From NCBI RefSeq assembly GCF_008710275.1, contig NZ_VYQE01000001.1, forward strand, positions 558,001-622,000: a DNA stretch of 64,000 nucleotides, given 5' to 3'. Source of the stretch: Histidinibacterium aquaticum (lineage in GTDB: Bacteria > Pseudomonadota > Alphaproteobacteria > Rhodobacterales > Rhodobacteraceae). The notes beneath the pieces are model-generated. The model worked only from the letters and a program-made list of their open reading frames with translations, ran no database searches and was not told where the DNA came from. The translations under genes were made by a program, and so were the position numbers. The first letter of the stretch is position 1. Every line of letters begins with the position of its first letter. Positions 1-8,356 of this stretch are shown in pieces.

Positions 1-89
1 TAGACCTTGTTCATGTGGGCGCGCAGCCCCTCGTCGATGGCGGCGGAGCGGACACCGCCCGCCGTCCGAACCGTCTGATACTCGGCCAT
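1..89 (-). CDS. Bax inhibitor-1/YccA family membrane protein (N-terminal fragment)
   Basis: Only the first 29 codons lie in the window; the gene continues past the left edge. The peptide opens MAEYQTVRTAGG and runs on through DEGLRAHMNKV, which I recognise as the N-terminus of alphaproteobacterial Bax inhibitor-1 (TMBIM/YccA) proteins, seven-helix inner-membrane proteins linked to membrane quality control and ion leak. The membrane segments themselves are outside the window, so the call rests on this short conserved start. A strong GGAGGG Shine-Dalgarno sits just upstream of the ATG; a second ATG four bases earlier is out of frame. Confidence 0.7.
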   Translation of the reverse strand, partial: MAEYQTVRTAGGVRSAAIDEGLRAHMNKV

Positions 90-112
90 CCATTCCCTCC
101 AGATGTATCGGT

Positions 113-134
113 GGCGTCCGACAAGCCGGACGCC
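113..134 (-). terminator. Hairpin between DUF1127 gene and BI-1 gene
   Basis: GGCGTCCG and CGGACGCC form a perfect 8-bp stem with a 6-base loop. It lies downstream of the DUF1127 stop and upstream of the BI-1 start on the same strand, so it could end the first transcript or shape the second leader. There is no clear U-run, so termination is uncertain. The rest of the 90-245 gap shows nothing else recognisable. Confidence 0.3.
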
Positions 135-245
135 TTGCTCCGAAATATTGGAGGTTCCGGCCGTCGTTTCAAGGTTTTCCGGTCGGGATCCGGCCCTTCC
201 CGACCGTTTGACGCAGGTTTGATCGGCGCCGGAGCGCCTGAGGCC

Positions 246-452
246 TCAGCAGCGCCAGCCGGCGGGCACGTCCCAGACCGGGCGGGCGGCTTCGCGCGCG
301 GCATCCGAGGCGCTCACGCCGATGTCGCGCAGGCCGGACGCATCGAGCCGGGCCAGCGCGCGGCGCTGGCGGTAGAGACCGAGAAGGTCGAGAAGGCCGG
401 CGGCGCGGCGACGGCTGCCGGTGACGGCGAGCGTACGGGTCATGGTGGTCAT
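246..452 (-). CDS. DUF1127 domain small protein
   Basis: A 68-residue protein whose central part (LLGLYRQRRALARLDASGLR, then DIGVSASDA) is the arginine-rich DUF1127/YjiS signature: a short helix pair in which aromatic, arginine and aspartate residues precede a D-I-G-V/L turn. Members in other alphaproteobacteria have been linked to RNA turnover and phosphate or carbon metabolism, but no function can be assigned here. The ATG at 452 is chosen over an upstream in-frame start at 509 because AAAGGA lies 6 bases before it. It is divergent from the LysR regulator, a common arrangement for DUF1127 genes, and probably under its control (inference). Confidence 0.75.
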   Translation of the reverse strand: MTTMTRTLAVTGSRRRAAGLLDLLGLYRQRRALARLDASGLRDIGVSASDAAREAARPVWDVPAGWRC

Positions 453-507
453 GTCGGTCCTTTCCCGGAGCGCCGGCAGCCGGCCGATCCGTGATGTGTC
501 AAAGCTC

Positions 508-591
508 AATCATCATGTAGCTTGATTTATAGGGCCTCGGCTGGCATAGGTGAAACGAATGATTTTCAACTAACGCATCACGGAACGTGAT
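508..591. promoter_or_regulatory. Divergent DUF1127/lysR control region with inverted repeats
   Basis: This AT-richer stretch separates the divergent genes. It holds AATCA-N10-TGATT (508-527), TGAAA-N8-TTTCA (551-568) and ATCACG-GAA-CGTGAT (577-591). The last abuts the LysR start codon. LysR-type regulators bind interrupted dyads with T and A at the ends of each arm, which the first two resemble, so they are candidates for autoregulation and for control of the DUF1127 gene. No convincing -35/-10 pair could be picked out. Confidence 0.4.
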
Positions 592-1446
592 ATGCCCCGG
601 AACCTCGACATCACTTCGCTCCGGTCCTTCGTCACCGTCGCCGAAAGCGGCGGGGTAACCCGGGCGGCCGGCCTGCTGCATCTGACGCAGTCGGCGGTCT
701 CGATGCAGCTCAAGCGGCTGGAAGAGAGCCTCGACACCCGCCTGCTGGAGCGGGCCGGCCGCGGGGTCGGCCTGACGGCGGCGGGGGAGCAGCTGCTGTC
801 GCACGCGCGGCGGCTTCTGGAGATCAATGACGACATCTACCGGCGCATGACCTCCGAGGATCTCGAGGGCGAGCTGACGCTCGGCGTCCCGCACGACATC
901 GTCTACCCGGCGATCCCCGAGGTCCTGCGTCGCTTCGCGGCGGATTATCCCCGGATGAAGGTCCAGCTGCTCAGCTCCTTCACCCGCGCCCTCAAGGAAC
1001 AGTACCGGCGAGGCCAGGCCGACGTGATCCTGACGACGGAGAGCGCCTGCGACCCGGGCGGCGAGACGCTGGCCACGCGCCGGCTGGTCTGGGTGGGCGC
1101 CCCGGACGGCAGCGCCTGGCGCGCGCGCCCGCTGCGGCTGGCCTTCGAGCGCAACTGCATCTTCCGCTCGGGCGTGCAGCGGCGGCTCGACGAGGCGGGC
1201 ATCGGCTGGGAAATGGCCGTGGACAGCGACGCCAGCCGGTCGATCGACGCGACGGTGAGTGCCGACCTCGCCGTCAGCGCGCGGATCGAGGGGACCGAGG
1301 CCACCTACCTCGAGCAGATCGACCACGGGCGCACCCTGCCCGAGCTGCGCGAAATACAGGTGAACATGTACGTCGCTGATCACGGCCAGGGCCCGGCGGC
1401 CGAGGCGCTCGCCGAGATGATCCGGAACGCCTACGCTGCGGTGTAG
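592..1446 (+). CDS. LysR-family transcriptional regulator
   Basis: The 284-residue protein has the standard LysR layout. Residues 5-65 form the winged helix-turn-helix (LRSFVTVAESGGVTRAAGLL, then LTQSAVSMQLKRLEE), a linker helix follows, and residues from about 90 to the end form the two-lobed periplasmic-binding-like co-inducer domain (GELTLGVPHDIVYPAIPEVL). The length is slightly short for the family (about 290-330). The effector is unknown. The ATG follows directly on an inverted repeat with no good Shine-Dalgarno, so translation may be inefficient. It is convergent with riboflavin synthase 30 bases downstream. Confidence 0.9.
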   Translation: MPRNLDITSLRSFVTVAESGGVTRAAGLLHLTQSAVSMQLKRLEESLDTRLLERAGRGVGLTAAGEQLLSHARRLLEINDDIYRRMTSEDLEGELTLGVPHDIVYPAIPEVLRRFAADYPRMKVQLLSSFTRALKEQYRRGQADVILTTESACDPGGETLATRRLVWVGAPDGSAWRARPLRLAFERNCIFRSGVQRRLDEAGIGWEMAVDSDASRSIDATVSADLAVSARIEGTEATYLEQIDHGRTLPELREIQVNMYVADHGQGPAAEALAEMIRNAYAAV

Positions 1447-1476
1447 CGCGCCCGAAACGGATCAGGCACGGCCTGG

Positions 1477-2079
1477 TCAGCCCCACTCCTGAAGACGCGC
1501 CACGTAGCGCGCGAGGGTGTCGATCTCGAGGTTCACGGCGTCGCCCTCCGCGACGTCGCCCCAGGTGGTGGCGACCTTGGTGTGGGGGATCAGGTTCACC
1601 CCGAACTCGTGCCCTCTCACCTCGTTCACGGTCAGCGACGTGCCGTTGAGCGCGACCGAGCCCTTGGGGGCGACGAAGCGCGCCAGATCGTCGGGCGCGC
1701 GGAAGCGGATGCGCGTGCTGTCGCCCTCGTCGGTGATCGAGACCACTTCCGCCACGCCATCGACGTGGCCCGAGACGATGTGACCGCCCAGCTCGTCGCC
1801 GACCTTCAGGGCGCGCTCCAGGTTGACCCGACGCCCCGGTGCCCAGGCATTGCGGCCGATCGAGGTCTTGGAGACCGTCTCGGCGGAGACGTCCACGTCG
1901 AACCAGTTGCGCGGCTCGGAGCCCTTGGCGACCACGGTCAGGCAGACCCCGTCGCAGGAGATCGAGGCGCCGATGTCGATACTGGCGGGGTCGTAGTCCG
2001 TCGCGATCCGCGCACGCAGGTCGCCACGCTGCTGCACCTCGATGACCTCACCGACGTCGGTGACGATGCCCGTGAACAT
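1477..2079 (-). CDS. ribE: Riboflavin synthase, alpha chain
   Basis: Catalyses the dismutation of two 6,7-dimethyl-8-ribityllumazine molecules to riboflavin, the last step of vitamin B2 synthesis. The 200-residue protein starts with the diagnostic MFTGIV and contains two tandem lumazine-binding barrels. The first spans about residues 1-90 and the second begins near GHIVSGHVDG (about residue 98); the repeated LTV segments (VCLTVV, SLTVNEV) line the active sites. Length matches the family. It stands apart from ribD-nrdR at 9.4-11 kb. No FMN riboswitch was seen in the short upstream region. Confidence 0.96.
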   Translation of the reverse strand: MFTGIVTDVGEVIEVQQRGDLRARIATDYDPASIDIGASISCDGVCLTVVAKGSEPRNWFDVDVSAETVSKTSIGRNAWAPGRRVNLERALKVGDELGGHIVSGHVDGVAEVVSITDEGDSTRIRFRAPDDLARFVAPKGSVALNGTSLTVNEVRGHEFGVNLIPHTKVATTWGDVAEGDAVNLEIDTLARYVARLQEWG

Positions 2080-2142
2080 GGCGCTGTCTCCTTCACTCGC
2101 TGCCCCGACTGCAGATAGCAGCGGATCGCGCGGGGCAACAGG

Positions 2143-3429
2143 TCAGTTGACGAGGCGTAGCGGCTGACGGGGCCCGGCCTTGCCGTTCTTGAGCGCGTCG
2201 TAGGGATCGTCGGCGGCGAGCATCATGTCGACGACCTGGCGGAGCAGTTGTCTGCGGCCCCGGGCCGAGTAGAAGCCGCCGGAGATCTGGCTGGTCTCCA
2301 GAAGGAACCGGCGGAAGTCGCGATAGGCCCGGCTGTCCGGGCGCGCGGGCTCGGAAAAGAACTCCGGAAGCGGCTGGCCGGAGACGAACTCCGGCTTGGC
2401 ATAGACCGCCCGCCCGAAGACCTTGAGCGGAATGCCCCGCCAAAGCACCTGCTGGCCGGCGGTGGAATTGACGGTCACCGCCGTTCGGGCGTGATCCAGC
2501 AGCCGCGCGAGCTTGCCGCCCCGCACGTAGTGAATCCGGTCCGCGACCCGGTGCTTCCGGGCGACGCGCCGCAGGATCCTGCGGAGCGGCGACTGGCCGT
2601 TCTCGAGCGGATGCGCCTTGAAGACGAGGTGATGATGGCGCGGCGCGCCCTTGGCGAAGCCCTCGATCACGACCTCGATGAACTCCTCCATCCGGGAGAA
2701 CGGCGAGTGCATCCGGAAGCTCGCGTCATGCTCGAGCTGCATCAGCACGAGGTGATAGGGGAAGCCGCCGTACTTGATCCGCGCGGTGGCGATCATCCGG
2801 TCGAGCGCGACGAAGGGCATGAGCAGGAGCCGCCGGGTATAGAGCAAACCTTCCCTGGCGACGGGCAATTCGCGGTGCCGGCGGAAACCTCGGTATTCGA
2901 GGGAGCGAAAAAGCAGGAACCAGTGGTAGAGCGCGCCGTAGAAGACATGGCTCTTCATGTCGCCCCAGTGCGCTGGAGGCTCAGGGATCTCCAGGTCGCT
3001 CAGCTCCAGGACCCGCTTCATTTCGGGCAGCGTCATGTCCATGAGGCGGGAGTGGCCGTTGGAGCCGCCGCGCTCGTAGGTGACCCAGTAGGGCCGCATG
3101 TAGCCTTCCTCGAAAACGTGGATCTCCAGCCCCATCTCACGCGCGGCCTCGACCGCCTGGGCATGCACCGGGCGCGTGTCGCCGTAGAGCACGAGATCGG
3201 TGATCCCGCGCTCCTCGACGATCTGCCGGAAGCGATCTGGCCAGTCCTCGGGCCGGCCCCGGTAGGGAATGTAGTTGTCGAAAGAGAACCAGAAGGCCCG
3301 GTCGCCACCGTTGAAACCGACCCGCCAGACCTCCGCCCCCGCCCGCGCCAGCATCCTGCCGAGACGGTGGAAAAAGGGGCCGTGTGGCCCCTGCAGGAAC
3401 AGAAATCTGCGTGTCGACGGCATTGTCAT
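2143..3429 (-). CDS. kpsS: Capsule polysaccharide beta-Kdo transferase, KpsS-like
   Basis: The 428-residue protein carries the KpsS/LipB-type capsule_synth fold: an N-terminal QGPHGPFFHRLGRML loop, the KAHPLENG phosphate-binding motif near residue 268, and a VTVNSTAGQQ segment followed by a second Rossmann half. In group 2 capsule systems KpsS places the first beta-Kdo on phosphatidylglycerol and KpsC extends the linker. It is divergent from the export lipoprotein and KpsC genes, forming one capsule locus. Two in-frame ATGs (3429, 3423) are possible; a GAGGAG lies about 15 bases before the first. No polymerase or ABC exporter gene is in the window. Confidence 0.85.
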   Translation of the reverse strand: MTMPSTRRFLFLQGPHGPFFHRLGRMLARAGAEVWRVGFNGGDRAFWFSFDNYIPYRGRPEDWPDRFRQIVEERGITDLVLYGDTRPVHAQAVEAAREMGLEIHVFEEGYMRPYWVTYERGGSNGHSRLMDMTLPEMKRVLELSDLEIPEPPAHWGDMKSHVFYGALYHWFLLFRSLEYRGFRRHRELPVAREGLLYTRRLLLMPFVALDRMIATARIKYGGFPYHLVLMQLEHDASFRMHSPFSRMEEFIEVVIEGFAKGAPRHHHLVFKAHPLENGQSPLRRILRRVARKHRVADRIHYVRGGKLARLLDHARTAVTVNSTAGQQVLWRGIPLKVFGRAVYAKPEFVSGQPLPEFFSEPARPDSRAYRDFRRFLLETSQISGGFYSARGRRQLLRQVVDMMLAADDPYDALKNGKAGPRQPLRLVN

Positions 3430-3628
3430 CGGTTAGCGGTGCAATCTCCTCGCGGAAAGGCATAGGTCCGCAACCGGGCGGATTTGCGACCCTTTTCGCG
3501 GGATTGCGTGGCATGGAGGCCCGCTCAAAGGCGCCGCCGCAGGTTCCGCAGTCCGCGCGGCCCCTGCGCAACAGTCGCGAATCGGGCAGTGGCGCGCCCT
3601 CTAGGCAGAAATGTCCGAAGCCGCTAGG

Positions 3629-3650
3629 CTGCCAGAAAAAATATTGGCAG
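3629..3650. promoter_or_regulatory. Inverted repeat upstream of capsule export gene
   Basis: CTGCCA and TGGCAG flank a 10-base A/T-only spacer apart from one G (GAAAAAATAT), ending 25 bases before the GTG start of the export lipoprotein. In a GC-rich intergenic region this dyad stands out and is a candidate operator for the divergent kps genes. It does not match a sigma-54 promoter. The 246-base gap (3430-3675) shows no other clear element. Confidence 0.4.
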
Positions 3651-3675
3651 AGCATAAGGTCGAGGAGACCGAGCA

Positions 3676-4815
3676 GTGACAGTGAACAGCGTGCGCCTCG
3701 CGCGGGCCGCCCTCCTCATGGGGGCGCTCGCGCTTCTGGCGGGCTGCGGCCTTCCCCGGTCGGGCCCCACCCGCGGAGAGATTTTCAACGGATCGGTTCT
3801 GCGGGAGGGCGACGCCTTCGTGCTCGTCGTGACCGATCGCGTCAACGCCATCGCCTCGGTGGCCCCGGCCCTCGGGTTCTCGAGCGAATTCCGGGACGCG
3901 GGCCTCGTGGGCTCCGACATCATCAGCCCAGGCGACGTGCTGGGCCTGACCATCTGGGAGAACGTCAGCGACGGTCTTCTCGTCCCGACCGGCCAGAACG
4001 CCACCGTCCTCGAAGAGGTGCAGGTCGACGGACAGGGCTTCATCTACGTCCCCTACGCCGGCCGCATCCGCGCGGCGGGCAACACGCCGGAGCGCGTGCG
4101 CCAGATCATCACCGACCGCCTGGGCGACCAGACGCCGGATCCGCAGGTCCAGGTCCGCCGCGTCGCGGGCGACGGCGCCACCGTGTCCGTCGTCGGTGCC
4201 GTCGGCGCGCAGGGGATCTACGCCATCGAGCGGCCCACCCGCACCCTGAGCCAGATGCTGGCGCGTGCCGGCGGCGTCGCGGTCGATCCGGAGATCGCGC
4301 GCGTGACCGTCACCCGCGGGGGCCACACGGGCTCGGTCTGGTTCGAGGATCTCTACGAGCCGGGCCACGACATCGCCCTGCGCAACAACGACCGGGTCAT
4401 CGTCGAGGCCGACACTCGCGCCTTCACGGCGATCGGCGCCACCGGCGCGCAGTCGCGCGTCAACTTCGAGAGCCAGTCGATCAGCGCAATCGAGGCCATC
4501 GCACAGGTCGGCGGCCTGAACCCCTCCCTCGCCGATCCCGAAGGCGTCTTCGTGCTCCGGAACGAGCCCGAGGAAATCGCCGAGCAGCTCACCGGCCAGG
4601 ATCTCGTCGGGACGCAACGCATCGTCTACCTGCTCGACCTGACGCGGCCGAACGGCCTCTTCTTCGCGCGGGATTTCGCGGTACGCGACGGCGACACGAT
4701 CTACGTGACCGAAGCCCCCTTCACCCGCATCAACAAGGCCGTCTCGGCGCTGACCGGCACGCTTGGCGGCGTCAACGCCGTCTCCAGCGCGGCCCAGCAG
4801 ATTGCCGGGAACTGA
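3676..4815 (+). CDS. Polysaccharide export lipoprotein, Wza/KpsD family
   Basis: The 379-residue outer-membrane export protein has a lipoprotein signal (hydrophobic ALLMGALALLAGC, lipobox LAGC with Cys24) followed by a poly_export domain (about residues 85-180: SPGDVLGLTIWENV, FIYVPYAGRIRAAG) and two SLBB-type beta-grasp repeats (about 180-260 and 270-350). It should form the periplasm-to-surface conduit for capsule. The GTG start at 3676 is favoured by an upstream GAGGAG. The downstream kpsC reading frame begins inside or just before its 3' end, so the two are probably translationally coupled. Confidence 0.88.
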   Translation: MTVNSVRLARAALLMGALALLAGCGLPRSGPTRGEIFNGSVLREGDAFVLVVTDRVNAIASVAPALGFSSEFRDAGLVGSDIISPGDVLGLTIWENVSDGLLVPTGQNATVLEEVQVDGQGFIYVPYAGRIRAAGNTPERVRQIITDRLGDQTPDPQVQVRRVAGDGATVSVVGAVGAQGIYAIERPTRTLSQMLARAGGVAVDPEIARVTVTRGGHTGSVWFEDLYEPGHDIALRNNDRVIVEADTRAFTAIGATGAQSRVNFESQSISAIEAIAQVGGLNPSLADPEGVFVLRNEPEEIAEQLTGQDLVGTQRIVYLLDLTRPNGLFFARDFAVRDGDTIYVTEAPFTRINKAVSALTGTLGGVNAVSSAAQQIAGN

Positions 4816-6841
4816 CCCGGACGAGGAGGCGCTGCGGCGCCTCTACGTCTACAACGGCGGGTTCCTGACCCAGGGCCGGGTCCGCCGCATCCTACAGCTT
4901 TCAGGCTACGACATCCGCATCGGCAAACCCGGCGAGGGCGACCTCGTCGGGGTCTGGGGCAAGTCTCCGACCGCCCCCCGCGGAGAGGCAGTCGCCGCGA
5001 AGACCGAAGCTCCGATGCTTCGGGTGGAGGATGCGTTCCTGCGCTCCGTCCTGCCCGGGCGCGCCGGGGGCGGCCCGCCGCTCGGACTGCAACTCGACCT
5101 GGGCGGCGTGCATTTCGACCCCGCGACCGTCTCCGACCTGGAGCGGCTGCTGTCCGAGCATCCGCTCGACGACACGGTCCTGCTGGACCGGGCGCGCGGC
5201 GCCATGGCCGAGATGCGGCGCCTTCACCTGACGAAGTATACCGGCTTCGCCCCGGAGGCTCCGGTGCCCGAGCCCGGCTACGTGCTCGTGATCGACCAGA
5301 CCCGGGACGACGCGAGCGTCACAGCGTCAAAGGCGGGCCGGAACACCTTTCTCGAAGCGCTGATGCTGGCCCGGGAAGAACACCCGGCCGCGCGAGTCGT
5401 GGTCAAGGCGCATCCCGAGACCGCGGGCGGCCATCGCTCCGGCCATATCGGGAACGAAGACCTGCGGCCCGGCGAGACCCTGCTGACAGAGGCCGTCTCC
5501 CCCTGGCCGCTGCTGGAGGGTGCGGTCGGGGTCTACACCGTCAGCTCGCAGATGGGGTTCGAGGCTATCCTCGCCGGGCATCGGCCCGTCATCCTCGGCC
5601 AGCCGTTCTACGCGGGCTGGGGGCTGACCGACGACCGCGCGCCGCTCGCGCGGCGCCGGCGCAGGCTCACACGGCCCCAGCTCTTCACCGCCGCGATGAT
5701 CCTGCACCCTGTGTGGTACGACCCCTTCCGCGACCGTCTCTGCGAGCTGGAGGACGCTCTCGCCATCCTCGCTGCCGAGACCCGGGCCTGGCGCGACGAC
5801 CGGTCGGGATGGATTGGGACGGGCATGCGGCTCTGGAAGCGAGGTCCGATGACCGAGGTCTTCGGCCGTCCGCGCGGCATTCGCTTCGACGACCAGGAGA
5901 GCCGCGCCATTCGCCGCGCGCGGAAGAGCGGCCGCCGTCTCATGGTCTGGGCCGGCAAGACGACCCCCGCTCTGGAAGAGGCGGGGGCGCACCGGGTCGA
6001 GGATGGCTTCCTGCGGTCTCGGGGGCTCGGGGCCGACTTGGTGCCGCCCCTCAGCCTCGTGCTCGACGACCTCGGCATCTACTACGATCCGACCCGCGAG
6101 AGCCGGCTCGAACGGCTGATCGCCGCCTCGACGGAGCTGTCGCCGCAGGCGCGCTCGCGCGCGCGCCGCCTGATCCGGCGGCTGCTGACCGAGAGACTCG
6201 GCAAGTACAACCTCGGCGGCGCGGGCCTGCCCTCCGGCCTGCCCGCCGGACGGCGCATCCTTGTGCCGGGACAGGTGGAGGACGACGCCTCGATCCGGCT
6301 CGGCGCGGACAGCGTGGGCACGAACCTCGCCCTGCTGGAGGCCGCGCGCGCGGCGAATCCGGCAGCCGTGATCCTCTGGAAGCCGCATCCGGACGTGGAG
6401 GCCGGCCTGCGCCAGGGGAGTGTCCCGGAGGCTGGCGGCATCGCCGATGCGGTCCTCACGGAGACCGACCCGATGGCCGCCCTCGACGCCGTCGACGAGG
6501 TCTGGACGATCACCTCGACGCTGGGCTTCGAGGCGCTCCTGCGCGGCAAGACGGTCGTCTGCTTCGGTCGGCCCTTCTACGCGGGATGGGGCCTGACGGA
6601 CGACCGCGGGGCGCCCCTGCCCCGGCGGACCGCGCGACCCGATCTCGAAGCCCTCGTTCACGCCTGCCTGATCGACTACCCCCGCTATTTCGACCCGGTC
6701 ACCCGGCGCGCCTGCCCCGTGGAGGTCGCCGTCGACCGTCTCGCCTCGGGCGAGATCCCTCGGCCGTCCCGGGCCAACCGGCTGCTTGCCAAGTCGCAGG
6801 GCGCGCTCGCCGGACAGGCCTGGCTCTGGCGGCGGGGGTGA
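4802..6841 (+). CDS. kpsC: Capsule polysaccharide beta-Kdo transferase, KpsC-like
   Basis: About 679 residues with an internal duplication: two capsule_synth halves (residues about 1-330 and 345-679), each containing RVEDGFLRS/RVEDAFLRS, an HPE/HPD-bearing KAHPETAGG or KPHPDVEAG loop, and an FEAILAGHRPV or FEALLRGKTVV helix followed by GQPFYAGWGLTDDR or FGRPFYAGWGLTDDR. This is the hallmark of KpsC, a dual glycosyltransferase that adds alternating beta-Kdo residues to the glycolipid linker of capsules. No ATG exists near the N-terminus; the conserved part starts at RRLYVYNGGFL, so TTG at 4802 (overlapping the export gene by 14 bases) or TTG at 4763 is the likely start. The gene is followed by a strong terminator. 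Confidence 0.87.
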   Translation: MPGTDPDEEALRRLYVYNGGFLTQGRVRRILQLSGYDIRIGKPGEGDLVGVWGKSPTAPRGEAVAAKTEAPMLRVEDAFLRSVLPGRAGGGPPLGLQLDLGGVHFDPATVSDLERLLSEHPLDDTVLLDRARGAMAEMRRLHLTKYTGFAPEAPVPEPGYVLVIDQTRDDASVTASKAGRNTFLEALMLAREEHPAARVVVKAHPETAGGHRSGHIGNEDLRPGETLLTEAVSPWPLLEGAVGVYTVSSQMGFEAILAGHRPVILGQPFYAGWGLTDDRAPLARRRRRLTRPQLFTAAMILHPVWYDPFRDRLCELEDALAILAAETRAWRDDRSGWIGTGMRLWKRGPMTEVFGRPRGIRFDDQESRAIRRARKSGRRLMVWAGKTTPALEEAGAHRVEDGFLRSRGLGADLVPPLSLVLDDLGIYYDPTRESRLERLIAASTELSPQARSRARRLIRRLLTERLGKYNLGGAGLPSGLPAGRRILVPGQVEDDASIRLGADSVGTNLALLEAARAANPAAVILWKPHPDVEAGLRQGSVPEAGGIADAVLTETDPMAALDAVDEVWTITSTLGFEALLRGKTVVCFGRPFYAGWGLTDDRGAPLPRRTARPDLEALVHACLIDYPRYFDPVTRRACPVEVAVDRLASGEIPRPSRANRLLAKSQGALAGQAWLWRRG

Positions 6842-6850
6842 GTGAGAAAA

Positions 6851-6892
6851 GGGCCTTCGAAGGCCCATTTTCAAGCCGCTTCGAAGCGGCTT
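6851..6892. terminator. Tandem perfect-palindrome bidirectional terminator
   Basis: Two perfect palindromes lie back to back: GGGCCTTCGAAGGCCC (6851-6866), followed by ATTTT, and AAGCCGCTTCGAAGCGGCTT (6873-6892). Both have TTCGAA at the centre. Read from the other strand, the first is followed by TTTTCTC. They sit between the convergent kpsC and DUF6476 genes, so either strand could be terminated here. Confidence 0.75.
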
Positions 6893-6916
6893 GACCCCCG
6901 GCCCGGGCGTGACGCG

Positions 6917-7231
6917 TCAGTTCTCGGGACGCGTGATCTCGATCTCCTGCCAGAGCTCGCCGGTCGCCCGCCCGTAGACCAGGATGCGGTCCTGTGAGGT
7001 CGTCACGGCGATCCAGTCGACGCCCTGGGTGAAGGCGACGGCCTCCTCACCTTGGGGCAGCTCTATCCGCTCTGGAAGAGGCAGGGGGCTCGCGCTAAGT
7101 CGGATGACAAGAGTGGCGATCAGGACTACAAACCCGCCGATCATCACCACCGTCAGCACCGTGACGAGCCTTCTGAGGCGCGTCAGATGCGGCGGCAACC
7201 CGTCCTCGTTTTCCTCTGGAGCGCCTACCAT
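6917..7231 (-). CDS. DUF6476-like small membrane protein
   Basis: A 104-residue protein with a cytoplasmic charged N-terminus (APEENEDGLPPHLTRLRR), one transmembrane helix (VTVLTVVMIGGFVVLIATLV, about residues 21-42) and a soluble C-terminal part with short beta-strand-like blocks (AFTQGVDWIAVTT, DRILVYG). It resembles the DUF6476 family found beside RluD-type genes in Rhodobacteraceae; the function is unknown. The ATG at 7231 has GGAGG upstream. Its start codon overlaps, on the opposite strand, the start codon of the pseudouridine synthase (shared CATG). Confidence 0.7.
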   Translation of the reverse strand: MVGAPEENEDGLPPHLTRLRRLVTVLTVVMIGGFVVLIATLVIRLSASPLPLPERIELPQGEEAVAFTQGVDWIAVTTSQDRILVYGRATGELWQEIEITRPEN

Positions 7232-8255
7232 GCCGCCCTCCCTCGTCACATTCCGGATCGCGCCCGATCCGCCGCCGCGCCTTGATAAGGCGCTGGCCCG
7301 GGATGTGCCAGAGGAGGCCTCGCTCTCCCGCTCGCGCCTCGCCCGGATCATTCCCGACGGCGCGGTCCGGGTGAACGGGGTCGTGGTCACCTCGCCCCGC
7401 GCCCGCGTCGGCGTGGGCGACGCGGTGGAGATCGCCCTCGACATGGCCGAGGAGAGCCACATGGGGGCCGAGGCCCTGCCCCTCGATATCCGTTACGAGG
7501 ACGACGAGGTCATCGTGGTGATGAAGGAGGCCGGCATGGTAGTGCACCCGGCTCCGGGCTCGCCGGACGGTACGCTGGTCAACGCGCTCATCCATCACTG
7601 CGGCGAAAGCCTCTCCGGCGTGGGCGGCGAGCGGCGGCCGGGTATCGTCCACCGGCTGGACAAGGAGACCTCGGGTCTCATCGTCGCTGCCAAGACCGAC
7701 CGCGCGCACCATGCGCTGCAGGTCCAGTTCGAGGCCCGCGAGGTCGAGCGGATCTACCAGGCCGTCTGCTACGGCGTGCCCGATCCCGCCGATCCGCGAC
7801 TGCGCGGGATCCGGGGCACGGCCTTCGAGCCCGGCGGCGTCCTCAGGATCGAGACCCAGATCGCCCGCCACAAGACCGATCGCCAACGCCAGGCGGTGGT
7901 CTGGCACGGCGGCCGCCACGCGATCACCCGCGCCCGGGTGCTGGAGCCCTTCGGCAAGCCGCCTGTCGCGGCCTTGGTCGAATGCAGGCTGCAGACCGGC
8001 CGGACGCACCAGATTCGGGTGCACATGGCCCACGTGGGCCACGGCCTGGTGGGCGATCCGACCTATGGCGGCAATCGCAAGCTCGCCAAGGACGCGGTCA
8101 GCGAGATGGCCCTTCAGGCGGTCCGCAGCTTCCCCCGGCAGGCGCTCCACGCGGCCTCTCTCGGGTTTCGGCACCCCGCAACCGGAAAATTGTTGAGGTT
8201 TGTCGCGGAAATGCCGCCCGACATGCAGGAACTCTGCGCAAGCCTGCGGAATTGA
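7230..8255 (+). CDS. rluD: RluA/RluD-family 23S rRNA pseudouridine synthase
   Basis: The 341-residue enzyme isomerises specific uridines to pseudouridine in RNA. It has an N-terminal S4 RNA-binding domain (about residues 15-75: SRLARIIPDGAVRVNG) and a catalytic domain containing the family motif HRLDKETSGL with the catalytic Asp at residue 144, then the GRTHQIRVHMAHVGHGLVGD motif. RluD is the most likely subfamily (S4 domain present), but the exact target positions cannot be read from sequence. The ATG at 7230 follows a GGAG at 8 bases; upstream in-frame codons belong to the opposite gene. It precedes rpoH. Confidence 0.9.
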   Translation: MPPSLVTFRIAPDPPPRLDKALARDVPEEASLSRSRLARIIPDGAVRVNGVVVTSPRARVGVGDAVEIALDMAEESHMGAEALPLDIRYEDDEVIVVMKEAGMVVHPAPGSPDGTLVNALIHHCGESLSGVGGERRPGIVHRLDKETSGLIVAAKTDRAHHALQVQFEAREVERIYQAVCYGVPDPADPRLRGIRGTAFEPGGVLRIETQIARHKTDRQRQAVVWHGGRHAITRARVLEPFGKPPVAALVECRLQTGRTHQIRVHMAHVGHGLVGDPTYGGNRKLAKDAVSEMALQAVRSFPRQALHAASLGFRHPATGKLLRFVAEMPPDMQELCASLRN

Positions 8256-8356
8256 GACTGTAACGCCCGTCACATGTGCGGGAGCGCACGTTAATCGCTC
8301 TGGCGCCCGACGAACGCTGCATTCATGCTGCGTTATGAAAACTGAACTAACCGGTC

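Noticed and set aside
1461-1477. ATCAGGC-ACG-GCCTGGT as a terminator between lysR and ribE
   Set aside because: Short stem with a G-U pair, 3-base loop, no U-run, and it reaches the ribE stop codon; too weak to list.
3645-3662. TGGCAG-N5 as a sigma-54 promoter
   Set aside because: The -12 element (TTGC) is absent at the required distance.
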